Source: a virus. From it: 64,000 bases of DNA. Below the pieces are notes generated by a model. That model saw only the letters and a list, made by a program, of their open reading frames with translations. It did no database searches and was not told the DNA's origin. Made by a program: the position numbers and the translations under genes. Of this stretch, positions 25,165 through 35,153 are shown piece by piece; within the stretch, counting starts at the first letter, position 1, and the number at the start of each line of letters is the position of its first letter. The DNA lies in IMG/VR virus record IMGVR_UViG_3300022221_000006, positions 1 to 64,000 of that record; one strand, 5' to 3'.

Positions 25165-25505
25165 CACCTGAAGAGTTCGTTCTTTATGAACTTGCTTACA
25201 ATCTCGGGATGACAGCACACCAGGTGGTGTATGAAATGTCAAACGAGGAATTTACAAAATGGATGGCTTACTTTGAGAAGCGTCCTATTGGTTGGCGTGA
25301 AGATCAGCGAACCTACCAAATAATGGCGTCTTTCGGTACAAAAGAAAAGCCTGAAAATTTATTCGAATCTCTCAGGAAAATGAGAACAGCTGCCACCCCT
25401 GCTGTTGAAGATGGGAAACTTAATGTGGCATCTTTTAAAGGAAGCTTGATGTTTTCTAAGATGATGTCAGCAAAAGGTGGAGACAAAATAGCTTATGATA
25501 ATTAA
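24766..25505 (+). CDS. Tail assembly chaperone, -1 frameshift form (gpGT-like)
   Basis: Predicted extended product: codons 24766-25155 are read in frame, then reading shifts to the -1 frame at 25155 and continues to the stop at 25503-25505. The joined region reads R-E-L-T-P-E-E-F-V-L-Y-E-L-A-Y-N-L-G, directly before the Met at 25209. The extension carries the typical gpT features: Y-N-L-G-M-T-A, a Met-x-x-E-E-F segment and a W-M-A-Y-F aromatic core. The heptamer GGGAAAC is one base from lambda's GGGAAAG. Frameshift frequency cannot be judged. The ATG at 25209 lacks a good ribosome-binding site, so the fused form is more likely than an independent gene. Confidence 0.85.
25149..25155 (+). promoter_or_regulatory. 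-1 ribosomal frameshift site G-GGA-AAC
   Basis: Heptamer in the correct register (zero-frame codons GAG GGA AAC). Both decoding tRNAs can re-pair after a -1 slip (GGG, AAA). It matches the X-XXY-YYZ rule and sits just before the zero-frame stop. Confidence 0.85.
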
Positions 25506-25806
25506 AGTGTCAGGCGTATCGGAAACAATCCGAGATATACGTCAACAAATGAAAAGAGAAGCGGAAAGAGAGAAGAGGAAAGTCCTCAAAGCTCTTCTCC
25601 AAGACATTAAAGAAGAGAACCCTGTAGATACTGGTAAGTCACGAAACGGCTGGTATATACTAGGGAACTCTATACGAAACGATGTTGACTATGTCGAAGT
25701 CTTAAATAATGGTACAAGTACTCGCGAAGGTAGTCGTTTTGTGGAAAAAGCAGTTTTGAAAAACAGAAAAGTACGCCCTAGCGGTATTATTGTTAGAACT
25801 AAATAA
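25495..25806 (+). CDS. HK97 gp10-like neck or tail-completion protein
   Basis: 103 aa. The N-P-V-D-T-G-K-S-R-N-G-W pattern near residues 41-52, followed by Y-V-E-V-L-N-N-G-T-S and R-F-V-E-K-A-V, is diagnostic of the HK97 gp10-like family, small proteins of the tail terminator or neck region. In most siphoviruses this gene lies before the tail tube; here it lies after the chaperones and just before the tape measure. It overlaps the chaperone end by 11 nt. Confidence 0.75.
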   Translation: MIIKVSGVSETIRDIRQQMKREAEREKRKVLKALLQDIKEENPVDTGKSRNGWYILGNSIRNDVDYVEVLNNGTSTREGSRFVEKAVLKNRKVRPSGIIVRTK

Positions 25807-25812
25807 AGACAC

Positions 25813-25840
25813 AGCCCCACACAGCGTGGGGCTTTATTTT
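25813..25840 (+). terminator. Rho-independent terminator before tape measure
   Basis: AGCCCCAC (25813-25820) pairs with GTGGGGCT (25826-25833) around ACAGC, followed by TTATTTT. It lies 18 nt before the tape-measure start, so readthrough or a promoter within the hairpin region must supply the tape-measure message. Confidence 0.85.
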
Positions 25841-25857
25841 AAACAGGAGACTTAGGT

Positions 25858-28800
25858 ATGTCAGGTGTTATAGTTGATGTAGATGCCAGAACAGAGAAGG
25901 CTGAACGCGACTTACAACAGATAAATAAATCTCTTAGAGGTATAGAGACTTCAGCAAGTAATGCTGGTAAGACCATTTCACGTGCGTTCGTTGGAATAGG
26001 TGCAGCCCTTACAGCTCATTTCTCAGTTTCACAAGTCAGTGGTATCTCAACCGAATTTACAAATCTGTCCAATCAAATAGCAGTTGTGACAGGTAGAACG
26101 CGAGAACTAAACAAGGTCCAGTCCGAGTTGTTCAACATTGCTGAGAACACTCGTGCCTCGATCTCTAACACAGTATCTACCTTTGGTAGCCTAGGACGCT
26201 CACTGCGAGGTGTTGAATCGTCTAATACTAAAATACTGACGGTTACAAAGGCTATTCAACAAGCAACTGCCCTATCAGGTGCCTCTTCTGAATCCGCGAA
26301 AGCTGCCATTGTCCAGTTAGGACAGGGTCTCGCTGCAGGTGCTCTGAGAGGTCAAGAACTCATGTCTGTCATGGAACAGTTGCCACGTGCTGCTATAGCG
26401 ATAGCCGACGGATTGGAGGTGCCTCTGGGTGCTCTGCGCAAGCTGGGCGAGTCCGGTAAATTGACGAGTGAACAAGTTTTTAATGCACTACTTCAACAGT
26501 CTGAGAAGATAGGCCAGGAATTCAAAAGCTTAGCACCTACTGTTCAGCAGTCAAAGAACCTTCTCACAGACAGCTTAAAAATCTATATAAGTGAGCTTGA
26601 CAGGGGTATGGGTCTTTCCGATCGAATGGGCAGTTCCTTGCAAGGGTGGAGTAAAAAGATCAGAGAGGCATCTAAGGGCGCGTATGATCTCGGGAATAGA
26701 ATTGCGTATAACTTGACTATCTTCAAGCGAGAAATCAAACAGTTTGTAGGCCCTTTCGCTAATATAGGTATTGCTATCGCAAAGCAATTTAAGAAGGCCC
26801 TCCCGAAGGCGTTTCTGACACTTACATTTGAAGCGATGTATAGAGATGTCATTCGAGACCTCGATAAGTTTACAGGGGGCTATATAAGTGCTTGGAAACG
26901 TTTCAAATTCATCGATATAATAAAGATTGAGAGTGATGTTGAAATAGCGATAAGAACCCTGAAAAGACTCCATCCTAAATATTGGGCTGCAGGAGGTTTT
27001 GATGTACTGTCTCTGAAACATTTCTTTAGCGCCGAGAATTTAAATCTGTATCTACGTGCCTTACAATCACTTGCTGACGCTATTGAGAGTAACATACGTT
27101 CAGCTGCATCAGTTTTTAAGTCTCTTGCCATCAACATCAGGTTCGGAACAGAAGCAATGTTGAGGTTTGTAGGCATCATACCCGAATCTCTTGTCATGTT
27201 TCGAGTAGGACATTTAAAGCCTTTTCTGAAGACTGTTATTGAAATTGCACGTGCCATCACAGGTACATCTCTCGAATTCTATAGAGTAGGGCGCTTAATA
27301 TCGGAAGGTCTGTTTCCAGACATCATCAGTGTCTTTAGAGCTATGGGCGATATTATGCAGCAACTGTTTGGACGTATTACAAGCAGTTCTCGTCTAGCGA
27401 AGGCGATAGGTTACATCAAGACTTTCGCTGACTCTGTGATGAGGCTCTTTGAGAAAGTCTATATGAGCGTTGTCGGGGGCTCCACATGGACAGATACGAT
27501 GAAAGGAATTTATGAGAAAGCTCGCTCATTTCTAGGTAAGACGCGAAAGGCCCTAGCATCTTTCGGAGAGTTTGTAATGACGCAGTTTAAGAAACTTGCT
27601 GATAAAAACCTCTGGTCAAAAGTAGGCATAGCAATTCATACAGCTATCTTTTCAATAATCCCAGTAGCTGCATGGATTATTAGGAGTGTTATTGATATTG
27701 TGACAACATCGATTGTTGCCTCATTAGGAATGATAGGATATCTATGGGCTAAAACTTTTAACAGCCTTGCAGAAGTTGCTCCTAAGTCTATCGCTAAAAT
27801 GATACGTCGTGTAAGAGATTTTGGTCTTGAGCTAACTGTGTTATTCGCAGGTGTTGTTATTGCAGTAGGACGTCTTCTTAAGGCTCTTCTCTGGGTTGTA
27901 GCTGCTCTAGGTAAACTCTTCGTAATGGGTGCTGTTTTCTCATTTCATGCTCTTATCTATGAAATCTCACGACTGACAGAGTACCTCCGAGGGGATGCTG
28001 TACATGATATCATTGATTTTGGTAAAAAGGTTATTGACGTCTTCGCTGAAATCTATGACAAAGTTATAGGTAACTCGTATTGGACTGATCTGATTGAGAA
28101 TATTGTCAATACTTCAAACAGTCTCTGGGACTCTGTAAAAGGAGGCTTTTTCAAGTTCTACAATAACATTGTCAGTCTTTTTAAGTCCCTCAATAAAAGA
28201 GCTTCACTTCCAACATTCGAATTTAAAAGTTCCGTCAGTATTCCATTCATCGAGGATAAAAGTCTTCTTACACGAATGAAAGATAGAATACTTGAAATGT
28301 ACGCTGATGTTGCAGAAAGGTTTCCTACGATGATAACAGGTGCCGTTCTCGCCGTCGCCGGTATCGCTGTCTCACTTTTATTTCCAGCAGGTGAGATAAA
28401 GAAAGCATTACTGAGCGGTATCTTTCTTGCCCTTATAAAGGCCGGTACCTTGATCGCTAGCGCGTTAGGCAAGGGTGTACTAGATGTTAACTTTGTAACG
28501 TCGCTGGCCAGGTCTGCAGGTAACGCTGTGGGTAACTTCATTGGAGGCATTCTTAGAGACCTCCCTGCTACATTTGACCTCTTGTTAGGCGCTGCCATTA
28601 ACTTCATCCGTGGTGTCTTTGAAGCAGTCCTTACACAAATTCCAATTTTAGGAACCGCTATTAAGGGTATCTTTGGTATCTTAGATGCAACAGGGACTTC
28701 AGGAGTAGCTGGTGTCATAGGGACATTGTTTCTAGGAAAATATATTGCAAACGTTCTTGGATTCTTTGGCCTCTTTACAACACCTATGGCAAAGATGAAA

Positions 28801-31800
28801 GGGATCATGGGTAAACTATATACCGTTGTCTCGGGTAAAGGGGGAGTTCTTTCCCAGTTGGTCTTCGGTAGACTAGGACCAACAGCTGGTATCGCAATGG
28901 TCTTAGGTGTCTTGGATATATTAGGAGCCTTTGATACATTATTTGAAGACTCCCCTTTGTTCCACTTAGCAGCACAGGGCGGTATCGTGGCTCTCATGTT
29001 AGGAGGTAATGGAGCAATCCAGTATGCGAAAAACTTTGCGATTGATAAAATCTTATCACCTATAGGTGACGCACTTCGTAGAGGGGCGATCAATATGGGG
29101 TTTGGTCAAATCCTTGCGAATGCGATGGTTACAGGCCAGGAAGGGTTTGTTGCCTCTACTCTTGCCTTTGTGACATCAGCGATTCAATCAGTAGGTTCCC
29201 GAATTGTAAGTTTTGTAGCACCTCTCGCTAGTAAAACATACGACTATTTACAGATACTGCTGTTAGGTCCTGATCCTGCTGCGACTATCGCAAAAATGAA
29301 ATTATACCTTATCGCAGCAATGGATTCAGGGAAAGCACTCTTGAGTGGGATTGGTGCCTTCTTATCGCCTCTATTAGCTAGTATGGGTTCTTTCTTTAAA
29401 GGATTAGGAGCACAAGTCTCTGGTTTGTTTTCCCAAGTGCAGACCGCCAGTGTGAGAGCAGCTTCCACAGCAACAAGTGTCGGTGGTCGTAACGGAATCT
29501 TTGGGAGAGTGATCTTCGGAGCTGCCGGTAGAACAGGTCTTGTCCTGGCCATCATTGCACTCTTGACACTTTTCAGCTCTTCAGCAAGTGCTGCTGATAA
29601 AGAAATTACAAACTTAGCAGGCAATAACCGTATTGGTCAGGCAGCTTCCTCCTTGAAGCAAGATTGGGAAGATATCCGCGACAACAATCCTCTGGCAGCT
29701 GCAGGTATTACAGCTCTAGGTGTGTTTACCACACTAGGTGTCTTCCTCGCGTATAAATTTAGACGTGATGTACTGACCTCTATGTTGAGTGCTTTTAACC
29801 CTAAAATTGCTTACAACTTCGGCTTTTCAAGTCTTAAAACAATCGCTAAAATCAAGTCGGCGATGCTGTCCTTGGGCCGTGTTATTGCAACATCTTTTGT
29901 TGCTTTTGAAGCAGGTTCTGCTATAGGTGAAGCTTTTGGAGGAGAAGAAGGAAGTATGATTGGGGGTACCATAGGTGTCCTCATCGCTGAAGGCCTGATA
30001 CGAGCCTTTGGAGGCACTTTCAAGAAGATCTTTTCATGGCGGTTAATATGGCCGATTATCACAGGAGCTTTTGCATTTATAGGTAAAGCACTGATAGGTC
30101 TTATCTTCTCTAAAATCGCAGCTGTTGTTTCTATTGTAGGTATTTTGGGTCTGCTCCTATTCGGAAAGAAAGGAGAGTTCTGGAATGATATTGGAAAGGC
30201 AATTCAATGGGTCAAAGAATTAATAGGGCTCAGTACAGAGGCTTCTAGAATAGATTCAAAGTCAGGGATTTCAAATGAAGCTCTTGGATTTGCAAACCTC
30301 AATCAGATAGATGTCGCTCATTCTTTAGAAGGTATCGACTTTGATAAGATAAGTGACCGTCAGACTGAACGACTGGAAGCAAAGCTTAATGAGGTGAATG
30401 ATGCAATTCTAGAAGCACAAGAGGAAGCTTCATTTACAAAGGATGGTAAGATTGTTGAAGATACAAAGAAATCTCTTGAGATACTCCTAAAGGGTACAAA
30501 GAACTATGTCGACAAACTAACAAGCCAGAGCCTTCCTAGCTATGATGAAATAGGTGCTGCCTTAGACTCTTTTAAGTTTACAAAGGAAGCAACCCTCTTC
30601 GATTCCATCCTCTTAAATTATCGCCAGGGAGCCTTAGATGTTCTCTATGGCTTAAAAGATGTCGCTATTTCTCTGAAGGGATTACCTGATGATATAGAGA
30701 AGCGTGAACGAGCAATTCTTGCAGACTCAAAGCTCACCAAGTTCAACGCTCGATTCGTTGATGATGATCCAATTCTGAATAGCATTATCAAGGCTCAGAA
30801 AGATTTCGGTGAACCAGGTAAAGATGCAAACATCACATCTGAAGAAGAACAGAAGTTAGTCGATCTCACAGCAGCATATATACGTAATTTGAAGATTGCT
30901 TCAGAAGAACGCATAGGACTGTTTGGGAACCGACAGGCATTCAATGTCGAGGCAGATAGTTATAAACAGATGGCCGAAAGCGCTGCTGTTTTAAACTCAG
31001 AATTCGCGAAGTTAAAGCGTCTCTCAGATCGCCGCAATGAAGTAGAAGCCTTCAATAAAGATATCAAGCAGATCAGCAATAATCTCTCACTTATTGGGAT
31101 TAATATAAAGACCTCTGAACTATTTGCCGAGGACTCTGATGCTCTAGACCGTGTACGTATATTAGGGCAGACCGCTCGAGATGTGACAGAGAATCTAAAG
31201 AATCTTGCAAGTGTTGAAGAGATGAGAGAATACCTTATCACACTTTCTAGTGTAAAGAAAGAGCTAGGGGAAATCAAAGAGCGAGCTGAGAATGCAGGTA
31301 AGTCAATGCAGACCATTGCTTTACAAAGTCTTGAGGGTCTAGGCGATAGTCTTTTCTCAGAGGAAACTGTTAGACGTCTTCCTGAAACACTTTCAAAGGC
31401 TATTACCGAGCTATCGCGTGAGTATAAGGATAACAGTGGATTTCTAGATCTTGAGTTCAGACCGGATGCCGTGAGTACTGCTAAGTTCAGACGAGACACT
31501 GAGCTGAAGATGCTCAATCTGAAGAAGTCTATACATGAAATAATGTTAGACCCTTCAAATATAGGTGGTGCCAAAGAGCTTGCCGAAGGTTTGGGTCTTG
31601 ACTTTGATTCGTTACTCAAGCACAAAGGTATTCCAGGCATTGTAGACGCTTTGTCAGACGTCCTTGCTCTGCAACACGATATCGATCTTTCAAAACTATT
31701 AGGTGATGGTGAAAAATATCGAGACGCCTCTCTAGCTCTGAAGAAATATATGGAGCTACTGACTAAGGCTCCTCAGACATTAGATACACTCTTGAGCGAT

Positions 31801-33579
31801 TTTAGCACATTGGGTGGTGATCTTAGTGTGGGTGACTTTGTGACTCTAGACTCTAGTACATTGTCTAGGATGCGTGAACTCTCTACAGGTCTCCATGAAC
31901 TCAATTATGAACTGGCTGAAATGGGTGAGAATTTTACTTCTGAAGAACTCAAACAGAAAATGGAAGATCGTCTAAACTTAATGGCAGAAGCTTCGAAGTT
32001 AAATCTTGAAAACCTGTATACAACACCTCAGCGTATTTTAGATGGTCTAGGTCGCGCAGGTATCTCAGATGAGAAGCTTGTAGCGCTTCTTCCAGAAGGT
32101 ACATTCCGGGAGTTTCTTGCATTAGATACAACTATTGAGGACCTACGAGCTAAACTCCAAGACCCTCGCAATGCTGACAGTTTTGAAACTATTGCAAAGC
32201 AACTACGAGATGCACTTCTGACTGTTGACTCTCTTGAAAATAGACTTAAGCATGCGAATTTAAGTATCGCTGATGAGAGAGATACTGTCAATAGTCTCAC
32301 AAGGTCTGAAACAATTGGAAAGATTACAGAAGTCTTTCCTCAAATGCAAGGCTTTACAGACTCTCTAAATCAATTACCTCTTACAGATCTTCGAAATCTA
32401 TTAACATCCTCGCTAGACTTTAAACAAAAGTTCAGTGATGCTGACTTCGGTGTTGATGAGTTGTCAGCAGAGCAAGAGAAACAAATACGAGATGCCTTTG
32501 TCAAGGCGTTTGCGGTGTCACAAGAGGCTTCGAATTTTGGTCTTACTGCAAAGAGCCTACTGCTAGATTCAGGAGTGGATTTCAAGGAATCAGCTTACAA
32601 TCTTGTCACCGAGACTGCTGATAAGCAAATTCAACAATTAGCCACCGAACTACGTGATGCAAAAGCTCAACTGAGTGCAGGTGGTAACGCAGCTACTAGA
32701 ATTGCTGCGCAACAGTTGGTAAATCAAAAGAGTCGTGAACTTAGTGACGCTCTTGAAGCAGCTACCTACGATGTCAAAGAAGAAGCTTATAAGGCAGGTG
32801 GAACGTATTTCGGAAATATAAAGAGTGGATTTCAGTCAGCCTTTACAGATGGACTTAAAGGAACAAAATCGGAAGAAGCCTCAACGTGGGTAACATTCCG
32901 TGACTCTATTCTTGACATGTTTACCTCTAATGTAATAGAGACATTCTCTGGCGGCTTTTCTGACTCCATGTTCGCCCCTATAAAAGATTCAATCATGTCA
33001 GCAGGTGCTGAACTGTTCTCAGCTGGAAGTGCAGAAGGTGAAGGTCTTACAGATACATTTGCTGATGGAATGGGTGCTGTATTTTCAAGTATGAAGACAA
33101 CATTGGCGGATGGGGCATCCAGTATCTATGACTATCTGTCTGAGATCGATTGGAGTCAAGTATGGTCAACAGTGACAAGCTTCTTTGGCTTCTCAGGTGG
33201 TGGTAGTATTCTCACCGCTGCTACAGGTGGTCGATTGGTAGGCCCTGGTACTGGCACTTCTGATTCAATGCTGGCAAGAGTGTCAAATGGTGAATATATC
33301 ATTAACGCTGCAGCAACACGTCGCAATCTTGACTTGTTAGAGGCAATTAACAGTGGATCTGTTAGCAGTTATGCTACAGGAGGTCTTGTAGGACCAAATC
33401 CAACGATGACTGATAATGCTAGAAAGTCGTCAGTCAATATTAATAGTAAATCGAAGACATCACAAGTCTTTAATCTTAATGTAACAGGGGATATCTCAAG
33501 ACAGACCCGTAGTGAGATTGTACAAATGATTCCCCAAATCGCGCAGGGTGTTGGCGCATATAACAATGAATTCGGATAA
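25858..33579 (+). CDS. Tape measure protein
   Basis: 2573 aa. The N-terminal ~250 residues match the tape-measure N-terminal family (F-T-N-L-S-N-Q-I, L-A-A-G-A-L-R-G-Q-E-L, L-R-K-L-G-E-S-G-K-L-T). Long amphipathic helices and many hydrophobic segments (for example near residues 600-640, 1250-1280 and 1390-1440) could cross the host membrane during DNA entry. The C-terminus has the G-F-S-G-G-G and N-G-E-Y-I-I-N-A-A-A-T motifs typical of tape-measure ends. At roughly 0.15 nm per residue it implies a tail close to 0.4 micrometres, very long for a siphovirus. A tail lysozyme domain was not recognised. The ribosome-binding site is CAGGAGA. Confidence 0.92.
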   Translation: MSGVIVDVDARTEKAERDLQQINKSLRGIETSASNAGKTISRAFVGIGAALTAHFSVSQVSGISTEFTNLSNQIAVVTGRTRELNKVQSELFNIAENTRASISNTVSTFGSLGRSLRGVESSNTKILTVTKAIQQATALSGASSESAKAAIVQLGQGLAAGALRGQELMSVMEQLPRAAIAIADGLEVPLGALRKLGESGKLTSEQVFNALLQQSEKIGQEFKSLAPTVQQSKNLLTDSLKIYISELDRGMGLSDRMGSSLQGWSKKIREASKGAYDLGNRIAYNLTIFKREIKQFVGPFANIGIAIAKQFKKALPKAFLTLTFEAMYRDVIRDLDKFTGGYISAWKRFKFIDIIKIESDVEIAIRTLKRLHPKYWAAGGFDVLSLKHFFSAENLNLYLRALQSLADAIESNIRSAASVFKSLAINIRFGTEAMLRFVGIIPESLVMFRVGHLKPFLKTVIEIARAITGTSLEFYRVGRLISEGLFPDIISVFRAMGDIMQQLFGRITSSSRLAKAIGYIKTFADSVMRLFEKVYMSVVGGSTWTDTMKGIYEKARSFLGKTRKALASFGEFVMTQFKKLADKNLWSKVGIAIHTAIFSIIPVAAWIIRSVIDIVTTSIVASLGMIGYLWAKTFNSLAEVAPKSIAKMIRRVRDFGLELTVLFAGVVIAVGRLLKALLWVVAALGKLFVMGAVFSFHALIYEISRLTEYLRGDAVHDIIDFGKKVIDVFAEIYDKVIGNSYWTDLIENIVNTSNSLWDSVKGGFFKFYNNIVSLFKSLNKRASLPTFEFKSSVSIPFIEDKSLLTRMKDRILEMYADVAERFPTMITGAVLAVAGIAVSLLFPAGEIKKALLSGIFLALIKAGTLIASALGKGVLDVNFVTSLARSAGNAVGNFIGGILRDLPATFDLLLGAAINFIRGVFEAVLTQIPILGTAIKGIFGILDATGTSGVAGVIGTLFLGKYIANVLGFFGLFTTPMAKMKGIMGKLYTVVSGKGGVLSQLVFGRLGPTAGIAMVLGVLDILGAFDTLFEDSPLFHLAAQGGIVALMLGGNGAIQYAKNFAIDKILSPIGDALRRGAINMGFGQILANAMVTGQEGFVASTLAFVTSAIQSVGSRIVSFVAPLASKTYDYLQILLLGPDPAATIAKMKLYLIAAMDSGKALLSGIGAFLSPLLASMGSFFKGLGAQVSGLFSQVQTASVRAASTATSVGGRNGIFGRVIFGAAGRTGLVLAIIALLTLFSSSASAADKEITNLAGNNRIGQAASSLKQDWEDIRDNNPLAAAGITALGVFTTLGVFLAYKFRRDVLTSMLSAFNPKIAYNFGFSSLKTIAKIKSAMLSLGRVIATSFVAFEAGSAIGEAFGGEEGSMIGGTIGVLIAEGLIRAFGGTFKKIFSWRLIWPIITGAFAFIGKALIGLIFSKIAAVVSIVGILGLLLFGKKGEFWNDIGKAIQWVKELIGLSTEASRIDSKSGISNEALGFANLNQIDVAHSLEGIDFDKISDRQTERLEAKLNEVNDAILEAQEEASFTKDGKIVEDTKKSLEILLKGTKNYVDKLTSQSLPSYDEIGAALDSFKFTKEATLFDSILLNYRQGALDVLYGLKDVAISLKGLPDDIEKRERAILADSKLTKFNARFVDDDPILNSIIKAQKDFGEPGKDANITSEEEQKLVDLTAAYIRNLKIASEERIGLFGNRQAFNVEADSYKQMAESAAVLNSEFAKLKRLSDRRNEVEAFNKDIKQISNNLSLIGINIKTSELFAEDSDALDRVRILGQTARDVTENLKNLASVEEMREYLITLSSVKKELGEIKERAENAGKSMQTIALQSLEGLGDSLFSEETVRRLPETLSKAITELSREYKDNSGFLDLEFRPDAVSTAKFRRDTELKMLNLKKSIHEIMLDPSNIGGAKELAEGLGLDFDSLLKHKGIPGIVDALSDVLALQHDIDLSKLLGDGEKYRDASLALKKYMELLTKAPQTLDTLLSDFSTLGGDLSVGDFVTLDSSTLSRMRELSTGLHELNYELAEMGENFTSEELKQKMEDRLNLMAEASKLNLENLYTTPQRILDGLGRAGISDEKLVALLPEGTFREFLALDTTIEDLRAKLQDPRNADSFETIAKQLRDALLTVDSLENRLKHANLSIADERDTVNSLTRSETIGKITEVFPQMQGFTDSLNQLPLTDLRNLLTSSLDFKQKFSDADFGVDELSAEQEKQIRDAFVKAFAVSQEASNFGLTAKSLLLDSGVDFKESAYNLVTETADKQIQQLATELRDAKAQLSAGGNAATRIAAQQLVNQKSRELSDALEAATYDVKEEAYKAGGTYFGNIKSGFQSAFTDGLKGTKSEEASTWVTFRDSILDMFTSNVIETFSGGFSDSMFAPIKDSIMSAGAELFSAGSAEGEGLTDTFADGMGAVFSSMKTTLADGASSIYDYLSEIDWSQVWSTVTSFFGFSGGGSILTAATGGRLVGPGTGTSDSMLARVSNGEYIINAAATRRNLDLLEAINSGSVSSYATGGLVGPNPTMTDNARKSSVNINSKSKTSQVFNLNVTGDISRQTRSEIVQMIPQIAQGVGAYNNEFG

Positions 33580-33591
33580 TAGAGGATTATT

Positions 33592-34308
33592 ATGTTTGGT
33601 ATTTTAAATGTAACTGATAACACGAGTGACACAGGAGACGACAGTCTTTTGAATGCTGTTTTTACAGCGCCTGTGTCAATTAGATCACATCGTATAAGGT
33701 CTTCATCTGACACGCTAAGCCTAAAGGTACGGCGCGCAGAGGGAACAGCTCAGAGATGGGAGTTCCAGACAGGTGCTCACATTATAAATAGCACAGGTCA
33801 CCATCTCTTCACACAGCGACTCATCCAGGGGATTTCTAATTCTGTTTACATCAGACCTCCTTTGCCCTTGAAAAAAGAGAGTCACACAGTAGGCCTCCTT
33901 CGAAAAAGCTCAGAAGTAGTTCCTTCAGAAGTCTCTCCTACAGATTCATCAGAGTATGCCTTTTCTGAGGGAACTGCGAAGACAAACGCTGCCTACTCTG
34001 CTGCGGCTTCTACTTTTGCGGTGACCTTGGATATTTCCTCAAAGATCTTTGAATCTGATTTTATTCGGTTCGCAGGGCATGATAAGCTGTATCTGATCCA
34101 TAATTTAGCTGTTAATAAAGACACGCATGTGGTTACCTTTGCAACAATCCCAGGGCTTGTAGCTCCAGTGGCAAATGCGGAGACAGTCTATCTAGGTAAG
34201 AATGCTACAGCAAAGTGTATACTAGATATGGATGCAGCTTCAGGAATGACTTATGGAGATGGTATTCTTGAAGACCTTGGTAACATAATCCTGGTGGAAG
34301 ATCTATGA
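33592..34308 (+). CDS. Minor tail / distal tail protein
   Basis: 238-aa beta-rich protein directly after the tape measure, where the distal tail ring protein is usually encoded. No signal peptide or membrane segment. The stretch S-F-D-F (absent) typical of some distal proteins is not seen; instead it has I-L-N-V-T-D-N at the N-terminus and repeated hydrophilic strands. It overlaps the next gene by 4 nt. Name is based on order. Confidence 0.65.
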   Translation: MFGILNVTDNTSDTGDDSLLNAVFTAPVSIRSHRIRSSSDTLSLKVRRAEGTAQRWEFQTGAHIINSTGHHLFTQRLIQGISNSVYIRPPLPLKKESHTVGLLRKSSEVVPSEVSPTDSSEYAFSEGTAKTNAAYSAAASTFAVTLDISSKIFESDFIRFAGHDKLYLIHNLAVNKDTHVVTFATIPGLVAPVANAETVYLGKNATAKCILDMDAASGMTYGDGILEDLGNIILVEDL

Positions 34309-35153
34309 AAACTATATCAGATGCAATGCGTGATCTCTTACAACGAGAAGCTACTGAGTCATTTCTTCTTGTTGAGATTGGTCCAAATCTAGCCTCTCAG
34401 TATTTCAGGTACGTAACACTTCCCTACGACTTTACTCATGAAACTAATGTATATTCAGCAAACCATAATATTGTTTCAATGGATGCACCTCGGCTTTCTA
34501 ACTCTGTCGATAAATCTACCTTCAAAATAACGCTAAGCGACTCCAACTTTGCAATGCGTCCTTATTTTGACGCCGGTGCTCAGGGTCAACTTTCTGGAAT
34601 CCCTATCACAGTAAAGGGAGGTTTTGTCAATAATACAGGTCAAATCGAGTATGGAACACCTCCAGGCTTTCCCTATGATGAGTTTTTCATAATATATAGC
34701 GGTGATCTTAATGGTGCGAACTACGCAATTACTCTTGAAGAAGAAGTTATGCTTGTCATTGAAGGTGCATCTCCGATGGCTGCTCTCGATATGTCACGCT
34801 CAATGATGATCTCGAAAAGCTATATGTCAAAGAAATTCAACGGTGACACCTCTTATGATGAGATATATGAAGGTTCTGACTCTATTAGTCTTGCTTGGGG
34901 GATGACTCCAAACAATTCTGTAAAGAAGGCAAGACAAGCATCCATGAACGGTGGCACTCTTAAGAAGCTTGTCAAGGTACGTGATGGCCGTGATGGCCGT
35001 GGAGATGGTCGTAGTAGTTATTATAGTCCTAACACAGGTGGCCATAGTAGTGGTAGTCCAGGCCACGGAAGTGGAGGAGGCGGCAGCGACCGAGGCGGTT
35101 CCACTGCAGGTGGTGGTGGTGGTGAAACAGGTGATATGGGGAGTTCTTTCTAA
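34305..35153 (+). CDS. Minor tail protein with Gly-Ser-rich C-terminus
   Basis: 282 aa. The first 220 residues form a compact domain (R-Y-V-T-L-P-Y-D-F-T near 38-47; V-D-K-S-T-F-K-I-T-L-S-D near 69-80) resembling the tail-hub adaptor proteins that link the distal tail to the tip (gpL or DUF1833/DUF2163-like). From about residue 225 it becomes low-complexity, rich in Gly, Ser, His and Asp (G-H-G-S-G-G-G-G repeats), a flexible linker probably inserted at the tip. It overlaps the J-like protein gene by TAATG. Precise family not certain. Confidence 0.7.
   Translation: MKTISDAMRDLLQREATESFLLVEIGPNLASQYFRYVTLPYDFTHETNVYSANHNIVSMDAPRLSNSVDKSTFKITLSDSNFAMRPYFDAGAQGQLSGIPITVKGGFVNNTGQIEYGTPPGFPYDEFFIIYSGDLNGANYAITLEEEVMLVIEGASPMAALDMSRSMMISKSYMSKKFNGDTSYDEIYEGSDSISLAWGMTPNNSVKKARQASMNGGTLKKLVKVRDGRDGRGDGRSSYYSPNTGGHSSGSPGHGSGGGGSDRGGSTAGGGGGETGDMGSSF

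Noticed and set aside
25209-25505. Independent gene starting at ATG 25209
   Set aside because: No ribosome-binding site, and the frame joins precisely to the slippery heptamer upstream, so the frameshift product explains it better.
28158-29093. Long minus-strand open frame opposite the tape measure (311 codons), and others at 30960-31640 and 29244-29624
   Set aside because: They lie fully within a well-supported gene, have low-complexity translations rich in Pro, Ser and Leu, and no start signal; the whole genome is otherwise read from the + strand.
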